From positions 682,001-746,000 of the forward strand of contig NZ_JACHCL010000002.1 of NCBI RefSeq assembly GCF_014200725.1: a stretch of 64,000 bases of DNA, read 5' to 3'. Below, one piece after another: positions 57,412 to 64,000 of the stretch. Within the stretch, counting starts at the first letter, position 1. Each line of letters begins with the position of its first letter. Under the pieces are notes generated by a model. That model was given only the letters and a program-made list of their open reading frames with translations, was not told where the DNA came from and did not search any database. Position numbers and translations under genes: made by a program. This stretch comes from Janthinobacterium silvisoli. GTDB lineage: Bacteria > Pseudomonadota > Gammaproteobacteria > Burkholderiales > Burkholderiaceae_D.

Positions 57412-60363
57412 ATGCCAGCCCAACTATCCTCACTCCAGCATGACAGGCCTGCCCTTTTCCGGCAGGCGAGGTGGCTGACGATATGGCTGGCGATGGCATT
57501 GTGCTCGATTGTATTGCTATGCCTGCCAGGCTTGGCACGCGCACAAGGTGTGCCACAGCCCTTTCCATTGACGGTACAGGGGATCCATCATCTCGGCGAT
57601 GGCGGCCAGCTGTTTTATGCCGACGACACGCCTCCGGCAGGCGAAACCAGCACGCCGCCAACCACGGCAGCCTTGCCGGCCTGGCTGGCCAGCTTGCGGC
57701 CGGCAAAGGAAGTCAATCTGTTCGGCGGCGCTTACTGGCTGTATGCGCAAGTGCGCAACGACAGCGGCGAACAGCACTGGGTGATCGACCCGAACGACAC
57801 CCTGATCGACCAGGTGGCGATCCACATCTACGAACCCGACGAACCCGGAGTACCGCTGACCTTGCTGTCAGGCTACCAGCAGCAGCACGACTATTTGCTC
57901 CACTATGGCAAGAACGTGCTGCTGGAACCGGGCGAAACCTACCGCGTGCTGATCCGCTTTTCCAGTCCCTACTATGCGCGCGCGCCCCTGTTCGCCGTGA
58001 CGCCACAAGAGACTTACCGCAAGCTGGTCGGCCGCGAAAACTTCCTGATGGAGGCCTCGTTCGGCGCCCTGCTGGCGCTGGGCCTGTTCAATTTCTTCAT
58101 CTTTTCCATCACCCGGGAAAAAGCCTCGTTCTACTACGCGCTCTACGTGCTGACCTATGGCGTGGCCTGGGCCATGACCTTCCACGTCTTCGCCGACCTG
58201 TTCGACTGGCGCATGCTGAAGCTGCACTACGTGCCCTTCTTCCTGCTACCCGTCTTGAGCACCCTGTTCTATACACACTTCCTGCGCCTGGATGAATATT
58301 CGCCACGCCTGGCCCGCATCAGCAAAATCAATCTGATACTGCCGCTGCTGCTCTTGCCCAGCTGCTTTTTCGCGCTGCAATACGCACATGCGCTGGCCAC
58401 CATTGCCATTACCATCTGGATGGTGCTGGCGCTGACCTGCGGCATCGTCGTCTGGCGGCGCGGTTACCAGCCGGCGCGCTTCTTCGTGCTGGCCTTCATC
58501 TCCTTGATACTGCCCGGCTTTATCATCCTGCCGGCCAACCTGGGCCTGATTCCAGCCATAGTCAGCAATGCCCAGCTGCTGACCCTGCTGGGCGGCACCC
58601 TCGACGGCCTGCTGCTGGCCTTTGCGCTGGCCGACCAGATCCGCGTACTGCGCAGCAATCTGGAGCAGCGGGTGCAGGAGCGTACCCAGGCACTCACCCT
58701 GAGCAATGAAGCGCTGCTGGCGGCCAAGGAACACGCGGAAGTGGTCAGCCGCCACCGCATCGATTTTCTATCAGCCATGAGCCACGACATCCGCACGCCG
58801 CTCGCTGGCGTGATCGGCATGCTCAAATTCGCCCTGCGCGACCAGTCAGTTCGCGGCCGTACGCAGGAATACCTGCGCATCGGCCTGCACAATGGCGTAT
58901 CGCTGCTGACCATCCTGAACGACATCCTCGATTTTTCCAAGATCGACGCGGGCAAGCTGACCCTGGAAACGGTGGACTTCGACTTGCTGGCGCTGATCGG
59001 CGACGCGGCCGGCATCGTGCAGGGCCAGGCCGACGCCAAGAGCCTGCTGCTGCGCCGCGAACTGGCGCTGGACCTGCCCCGCTATGTGCGCGCCGATCCC
59101 ACGCGCTTGCGCCAGATCCTGATCAACCTGCTGGGCAATGCGATCAAGTTTACGGCCAATGGCGAAGTGCTGCTGGAAGTGCGGCGTTGCCGCGGCGGCC
59201 AGCGCGGGCAGATCCACGATATCGAATTCGTCATCAGCGACACGGGCGCCGGCATCGATTCCGACACCCTGCCCCGCTTGTTCCAGAAATTCGAGCAGGC
59301 CGACCATTCCACCACGCGCCGCTATGGTGGCACGGGACTGGGCCTGGCGATCTGCAAGGAGCTGGTCGAACTGATGCAAGGTACGATAGGCGTGGAAAGC
59401 CGGGTCGGCATCGGCTCGCGCTTCCATTTCAGCCTGCCGCTGGCCGAAGGCATTGCGCCGCCGCCGGACGCCCGCCAGACTCTGCACCACGCGCGCCATG
59501 CCTGCCGCCTGCAAATCCTGTGCGCGGAAGATGTGCGCACCAACCAGATCATCATCGGCACGCTGTTGGAAGGCATGGGCCACGATGTGACCGTGGTGGA
59601 AAATGGCATCGAAGCGCTGCGCGCGCTGGCCAGCCACCGCTACGACTGCGTGCTGATGGATGGCCGCATGCCGCTGATGGACGGCGAGCAGGCCACGCGT
59701 TTGATACGTGCCGGCGGCAGCGACGATTATCGTGTTGCGGACGCCCAGGTTCCCATCATTGCGCTGACGGCCAACGCCAGCGAACATGACCGCCAGCGCT
59801 ACCTCGATGCGGGCATGGACGACTTCCTCAGCAAACCGGTCGATGAAACGCTGCTGTTCCAGAAAATCGATGCGGTGATCGACCTGCTGCTGGCGCGCGG
59901 CCATGCGCTGCCGCCAGCTGTGCCAGCGCCACCATCCGAGCCGGCGCTGGAAGACGATGCGCTGGCGCGCCAGTTTGGCCTGGCTGACACAGAAGACGGC
60001 GCTGCCGCCAGCGACGGGCTACCGCCTGATCCGCTGACCCAGCCCGTGCACATCCTGCCGCTGGCCGGCCTGTCGCCGCAGCATTTGCAGCGCATCGCGC
60101 AGGCCTTTTTAGATGAAGCCCCGCGCCGCTTCGACCTGGCGCGCCATGCCGTCCGTGACGGCAATGCCAGCGCGGCAGCGGCCGCCTTCCATGCTTTGAA
60201 AGGCAGCGCCGGCTACCTGAGCCATCCGACCCTGCACAGCCTGTGCCACCAGATGGAAAACCTGGCCTCGGACGGGCAGCTCGACGAGGTGGAAGAACGG
60301 CTGCCGCAAGTGCAGGCGGCGCTCGATGAAGCGCGCCGCGATTTGGGCCAGCAAGACGTCTAG
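57412..60363 (+). CDS. Hybrid sensor histidine kinase (7TMR-DISM, HisKA, HATPase, REC, HPt)
   Basis: 983 residues. Signal/TM to about residue 45; 7TMR-DISM extracellular domain about 50-190 (FGGAYWLYAQVRNDSGEQHWVIDPNDTLIDQVAIHIY); seven TM helices about 215-420; short coiled coil (LRSNLEQRVQERTQALTLSNEALLAAKEHAEVV); HisKA with phospho-His458 in FLSAMSHDIRTPLAG; HATPase with NLLGNAIKFT, DTGAGI and GGTGLGLAI; receiver with Asp750 in YDCVLMDGRMPLMDG; HPt with His927 in AAFHALKGSAGYL. A full phosphorelay in one chain needs an external response regulator, which is not nearby. The DISM module suggests sensing of carbohydrate-type ligands; the signal is unknown. Confidence 0.95.
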   Translation: MPAQLSSLQHDRPALFRQARWLTIWLAMALCSIVLLCLPGLARAQGVPQPFPLTVQGIHHLGDGGQLFYADDTPPAGETSTPPTTAALPAWLASLRPAKEVNLFGGAYWLYAQVRNDSGEQHWVIDPNDTLIDQVAIHIYEPDEPGVPLTLLSGYQQQHDYLLHYGKNVLLEPGETYRVLIRFSSPYYARAPLFAVTPQETYRKLVGRENFLMEASFGALLALGLFNFFIFSITREKASFYYALYVLTYGVAWAMTFHVFADLFDWRMLKLHYVPFFLLPVLSTLFYTHFLRLDEYSPRLARISKINLILPLLLLPSCFFALQYAHALATIAITIWMVLALTCGIVVWRRGYQPARFFVLAFISLILPGFIILPANLGLIPAIVSNAQLLTLLGGTLDGLLLAFALADQIRVLRSNLEQRVQERTQALTLSNEALLAAKEHAEVVSRHRIDFLSAMSHDIRTPLAGVIGMLKFALRDQSVRGRTQEYLRIGLHNGVSLLTILNDILDFSKIDAGKLTLETVDFDLLALIGDAAGIVQGQADAKSLLLRRELALDLPRYVRADPTRLRQILINLLGNAIKFTANGEVLLEVRRCRGGQRGQIHDIEFVISDTGAGIDSDTLPRLFQKFEQADHSTTRRYGGTGLGLAICKELVELMQGTIGVESRVGIGSRFHFSLPLAEGIAPPPDARQTLHHARHACRLQILCAEDVRTNQIIIGTLLEGMGHDVTVVENGIEALRALASHRYDCVLMDGRMPLMDGEQATRLIRAGGSDDYRVADAQVPIIALTANASEHDRQRYLDAGMDDFLSKPVDETLLFQKIDAVIDLLLARGHALPPAVPAPPSEPALEDDALARQFGLADTEDGAAASDGLPPDPLTQPVHILPLAGLSPQHLQRIAQAFLDEAPRRFDLARHAVRDGNASAAAAAFHALKGSAGYLSHPTLHSLCHQMENLASDGQLDEVEERLPQVQAALDEARRDLGQQDV

Positions 60364-60389
60364 ACGAAGGCTCAACGTTGAACGTTCAA

Positions 60390-61292
60390 TCAAGGTAAAA
60401 ACCCTTCGCCGCGCACCCATTCCAGGAACAATTGCGGCCACACGGCAGGCTCGCTGCCAGGTTTGCCCACCCCCCAGCCATGGCCACCCTGCTGGAACAT
60501 ATGCAGTTTGACGGGCACGCCTGCCTTGCGCAGGGCGTCGTGCATCAGCCGGCTATTTTCAGGTGGCGAGATCGGATCATCCTCGGCTTGCGCCAGGAAG
60601 GTCGGCGGCATGCGGGACGTCACCTGCAACTCCACCGACATGGCGTCGCGCTCGGCCCGCGTGGGGTGGGAACCCAGCAGTTCCTTCTTCGCATGCGTGG
60701 TGTCATAGGGCTTTTGCATGGTCAGCACGGGGTATAGCAGCACGGCGAAGTCAGGCCGCGCCGATACCGCATCGCTGCTGTCTACCGGCGCATACAAGAG
60801 CGCCGCCGGCCGGGCCGCCGTCATGCCCGCCAGGTGGCCACCGGCAGAAAAGCCCAGTATGCCGATGCGGGCAGGGTCGATATGCCACTCGCTGGCGTGC
60901 GCGCGGATCAGCCGCATGGCGCGCTGGCCATCCTGGAACGGCGCCGTCACGCCGCCGCCTTCTTGCGGCAGCCGGTACACCAGCTCGAACGCGCTGATGC
61001 CTTGCGACTGCAGCCAGGCCGCCGCCGGCCCGCTTTCCTTGCCCTCTTCGATATGCGCATAACCGCCGCCGCTGATCAAGAGCACAGCCGTCCCGTTGGG
61101 TTGCGCGGCGCGGTGCACGATCAGATACGGCTGGGCCACCTGGGTGATCGAGCCTTTGCCGGTTTCACGCTGGGGCCCGGGCGCCGCACCGCCCGGAGGC
61201 GAGCCTGGCCACAAGGGAATGGTGGCCGTTTGCTGCGCGGCGGCGCTGCCCAGGGCGGTGGCAAACAGAACAAACAGGGATAGACTTTTCAT
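60390..61292 (-). CDS. Exported alpha/beta-hydrolase esterase (BD-FAE/acetyl-xylan esterase-like)
   Basis: 300 residues. The signal peptide ends about residue 19 (ALGSAAAQ). The family features are visible: IPLWPGSPPGGAAPG, LLISGGGYAHIEEGKES (oxyanion region), IGILGFSAGGHLAG (nucleophile Ser), AEDDPISPPENSRLM (acid Asp) and GGHGWG (His). Such enzymes deacetylate xylan or similar glycans, or hydrolyse small esters. An exported esterase fits polysaccharide scavenging, but no glycoside hydrolase is near. Monocistronic, convergent with the hybrid kinase. Confidence 0.9.
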   Translation of the reverse strand: MKSLSLFVLFATALGSAAAQQTATIPLWPGSPPGGAAPGPQRETGKGSITQVAQPYLIVHRAAQPNGTAVLLISGGGYAHIEEGKESGPAAAWLQSQGISAFELVYRLPQEGGGVTAPFQDGQRAMRLIRAHASEWHIDPARIGILGFSAGGHLAGMTAARPAALLYAPVDSSDAVSARPDFAVLLYPVLTMQKPYDTTHAKKELLGSHPTRAERDAMSVELQVTSRMPPTFLAQAEDDPISPPENSRLMHDALRKAGVPVKLHMFQQGGHGWGVGKPGSEPAVWPQLFLEWVRGEGFLP

Positions 61293-61428
61293 GCGCGCTC
61301 CAAAAAGACCAGGGACAGGGAAGCGCCATCATAACAAGCAGGCGCCAGGGAATATGTCAGCAAACTGTAACGTGCAGATGAAAAGTGCGCACCCTGCCAG
61401 CAGGCCACGCACCCGGTTTGCTCAGCGC

Positions 61429-64000
61429 TCAAAAATCCTTCTCGCCCTGGATCACGGCTGGATACCCCGTCATCGCGCGCGAGGTCTGCATGCCCGCCAT
61501 CACGGCCGCTTCCACGCAGCCCGCGTTCAAGCCCGTTTTGATCCAGTCGCCCGTGAGGAACAGGTTGGCAAAGCCCGATTGCTCGGTCGCCAGCCGGTAT
61601 TGCGTGCTGCCCACCACCGACATCACGTAGCGCTCGGATGGGTCGACGTTGGCGCGCCAGTACTGGCTGTCGAAGCGCGCCGGGCCGCTACCTTCTTTGG
61701 CGTCGATCAGCCATTGCCAGGGGAAGGCAACTTCCCGCGCTTCCGGCCACAAGGCAGCGATCTGCGTACTTAACTGGTGCAAGGCGCCCTGCTTCGCCCT
61801 TTCCGCGCAGCGGGCGGGGAAATCCGTGTCCGTCACGGGCGGATAGCTATCGATGGGAAACGCGCTGCAAAAATAAGACACGTTCTTCGGCTCCCGGCCC
61901 ACCGGCCAGTCTTCGTGCGCCAGCAACTGGTCCATCGGCGCCCAGGTATCGTACGGTTCCGTGAAGGCCGACAGTACCGGCTGCTGGCCTTTCGGTTGAT
62001 ACACCCAGCCCATCTGCCTTAAATCCTTGTTCAGCCAGACCTGATAAGCCTGCGTGGCCACCGTTTTTACCTTGTCGGCCGCCAGTTGCAGGGCCGGGCT
62101 TTGCTCCAGCAATTGCGGGCACAGGGCCGGCAGCGAGCCGATGGAAATGCCGAACACCACCTTGTCGAAATCGACACCCTTCTGCAACACCGTCACGGGC
62201 AGCGGCTGGCCAAACGCCTGCTGGTATTGCTGCGGCCAGTCGCTCCAGTACGATTCCAGGTTGATGTCTTTTGCTTGCAGCAGGGCCGCCTGCGCTGGCT
62301 CGATCTGTGCGTAATCGGGTCCGCTGGGCCAGCAGGCCAGTCCCTTCACATCGACCAGCGGCGCGTAGCCGGCAGCCGTATCCCTCAGTTGCACCTGCTC
62401 GGTGATGCGGATGCTGTCGATCTCGCCGTGCAGCGGCACCAGCTCTTCCACGCGCTGGAAGAACCTGAACTTGACGCCGCGCTTTTGCAGCACTTCGTAC
62501 AGCGGCGTAAAAATCGTGTCGCCCATGCCGGCCTGCATCTTGAACATGATGCCGCCCTTGTAGGCCAGGCCGATGCGCGCCATCGCCCGCAGCAGGGTGC
62601 CCGCCTCGATATTGGGCTTGCCGAAATCGCCGCCTTCGTAGGCAAACACCAGGTCGTAAAAGCCGCGCACGGGCGCCGAGTTGACGCTGAACTGTTCATC
62701 GCCGCCATGCTTGCGCAGCCAGGCGCGGAAATCGATATCGTTGATGACATCGAAGCCGTGCTTGAACACGCCGTCTTCAAACATGCCCTTCATGACCGTG
62801 ATGCCCAGGTCCAGGCAGGTAAACAGCCGGCGCAAGGTATCGTCGCCATCGATTTTGCTGCGGTAGCGCAGGCGCAGCCAGGTACGGATGCCGCTCAGGC
62901 TGCTGGCCAGCAGCTGGTGGCGGGCCACGTCGTGGCGTCGCGAATCAGGCGCCAGGTCAGCCACCAGCGCTACCAGCGCGCCCACCGACAAGCCCACGTC
63001 CAGCCCCAGTTCATCCACCTTGCCCACCGCCTCGTCTGCCAGGCGGCGCAGCCAGGCTGGCCAACTACCATTGTTATCGCTGGTCGTGGCGACCCGCGCA
63101 TCGGCCGCAGCCACCTTGCGGATCTCGCCTATCCACTGTTCGATCCAGCCCACCATGGCCACCGCCATCTGCCATAGGGTGATGTCTTCGCCACCGACAC
63201 CCGGCTCGCCCGGCAAGGTAGGGAAAACGATGGACCAGTTGCGCCAGCCGCCCTTGACGTCTTCCGACAAGGCCACGTAATCGTGCTGCTTGAAGGCGTC
63301 GCGCCAGGTGGCCAGCGGCGAGCCGGCTGGCCGCTGCAGGCTGGCATAGGCTTCCTTGATCATCCTGAAGGCATTGGTGTAGAAGCCGAACCAGATATGC
63401 AGGCCGTGTTCCTCGATGCGCTGGCCGATGGCGGCATTGCGTCCGCTGGCGCCCTTGCCACCGAGGCGCCAGCCCAGCTGGTACACCGTGATCTCGCGCT
63501 CGTTTTGCCAGCCCGGCTGATTGGTCAGATAGTAGGCCGCCGTCATGGAGGCCACGCCACCGCCAAGGATGACGATCTTTTCCGGCGCGACGCGTGAATT
63601 GTCGACCAGTTCTTCGCCCGGCATGGCCGTGAAGTCAAAATTCACATTGAAGGGCAAAATAGCCTGCTGCGGTCCCAGCTTCAGGCCCAGGGTGTCATTG
63701 AGCGGAAAACTGTCGAAGGCGTGCAAGGTGCATTCGTACTCAAACCCAAGCAGGCGCGCGCTGTGCAGGCGGTTGATGGTAGCCGGCGCCGCCACCAGCG
63801 CCTGGTACACGGCTTTCACGCCCGCGCTGTCGGGAAATTGCTTGAGGAAGATCTGGTCGATACGGGGATTACGCAGCAGCGACAAGATATCCTGCCAGCC
63901 AGCTGCATCCATATCGAAGAAATCCGGGATGGACAAAAAGATCTTGAACGCCTGTTCGATGAGTTCCAGGAAACTGTTGACGGGCTTGTGCGGCCCCTTT
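61429..64000 (-). CDS. FAD/NAD(P)-binding oxidoreductase, 5' end outside window
   Basis: At least 857 residues. The frame is open to the right edge: codons upstream of the in-frame TTG at 63936 read PHKPVNSFLELIEQAFKIF with no stop, so the true start lies beyond 64000. After an all-helical N-terminal part of about 130 residues comes KIVILGGGVASMTAAYYLTNQ, the FAD-binding GxGxxG fold, then GWRLGGKGASGRNAAIGQRIEEHGLHIWFGFY, typical of amine oxidase/phytoene desaturase-type proteins. The C-terminal NLFLTGDWIKTGLNAGCVEAAVMAG is the second FAD contact of that superfamily. The substrate is unknown; desaturase or dehydroxylase roles are possible. Confidence 0.85.
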   Translation of the reverse strand, partial: KGPHKPVNSFLELIEQAFKIFLSIPDFFDMDAAGWQDILSLLRNPRIDQIFLKQFPDSAGVKAVYQALVAAPATINRLHSARLLGFEYECTLHAFDSFPLNDTLGLKLGPQQAILPFNVNFDFTAMPGEELVDNSRVAPEKIVILGGGVASMTAAYYLTNQPGWQNEREITVYQLGWRLGGKGASGRNAAIGQRIEEHGLHIWFGFYTNAFRMIKEAYASLQRPAGSPLATWRDAFKQHDYVALSEDVKGGWRNWSIVFPTLPGEPGVGGEDITLWQMAVAMVGWIEQWIGEIRKVAAADARVATTSDNNGSWPAWLRRLADEAVGKVDELGLDVGLSVGALVALVADLAPDSRRHDVARHQLLASSLSGIRTWLRLRYRSKIDGDDTLRRLFTCLDLGITVMKGMFEDGVFKHGFDVINDIDFRAWLRKHGGDEQFSVNSAPVRGFYDLVFAYEGGDFGKPNIEAGTLLRAMARIGLAYKGGIMFKMQAGMGDTIFTPLYEVLQKRGVKFRFFQRVEELVPLHGEIDSIRITEQVQLRDTAAGYAPLVDVKGLACWPSGPDYAQIEPAQAALLQAKDINLESYWSDWPQQYQQAFGQPLPVTVLQKGVDFDKVVFGISIGSLPALCPQLLEQSPALQLAADKVKTVATQAYQVWLNKDLRQMGWVYQPKGQQPVLSAFTEPYDTWAPMDQLLAHEDWPVGREPKNVSYFCSAFPIDSYPPVTDTDFPARCAERAKQGALHQLSTQIAALWPEAREVAFPWQWLIDAKEGSGPARFDSQYWRANVDPSERYVMSVVGSTQYRLATEQSGFANLFLTGDWIKTGLNAGCVEAAVMAGMQTSRAMTGYPAVIQGEKDF

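Overview
The window reads as a stretch of ordinary chromosome from a GC-rich betaproteobacterium. Gene content and protein flavour (Tat-exported copper oxidase, NodT-type outer-membrane factor, 7TMR-DISM hybrid kinase, very high coding density) point to Oxalobacteraceae such as Janthinobacterium, Duganella or Massilia; this placement is inference from recalled protein similarity, not from a search. I see no rRNA, tRNA, phage, insertion sequence or CRISPR array.

Layout. 1-2953: a minus-strand copper operon (CopL-like protein, Met/His-rich protein, TolC-type lipoprotein, multicopper oxidase cut by the left edge) driven by a promoter with the CueR/MerR architecture. 2950-8382: a Cache-GGDEF diguanylate cyclase, an FMN reductase, then the D/L-alanine catabolic pair dadA-alr with a clear terminator and a divergent Lrp-type regulator. 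8531-13029: small lipoprotein, DMT exporter with an AraC regulator, GlxA-type regulator divergent from a cysteine hydrolase, YdcF-like protein. 13026-17053: glpD-glpK glycerol operon divergent from a MarR regulator. 17067-20166: an MFS transporter/amidohydrolase operon divergent from a GntR/UTRA regulator with a perfect 16-bp palindrome between them. 20167-29391: adenylyl-sulfate kinase and a run of exported hydrolases (PHP-type metallohydrolase, prolyl oligopeptidase, M1 aminopeptidase), an unknown membrane-anchored protein and a GST. 29705-37780: a beta-barrel porin, a tiny exported protein and a complete RND efflux operon (adaptor, pump, outer-membrane factor).

37796-55340 is the most unusual part: a minus-strand operon made of a giant (about 4,240-residue) DUF11-repeat surface protein, a large Ig-plus-beta-barrel outer-membrane protein overlapping it by 11 nt, and an OmpA-family protein, the three tightly coupled. 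The giant protein shows a higher-order repeat grammar (A-B-C modules). It is preceded by an AT-rich island, and downstream of it lies a 330-bp non-coding stretch with a promoter, several hairpins and a strong terminator, which may be an uncharacterised small RNA.

55906-64000: YceI-like lipoprotein, LysE exporter, a hybrid histidine kinase with receiver and HPt domains, an exported esterase, and an FAD-dependent oxidoreductase whose reading frame runs off the right edge.
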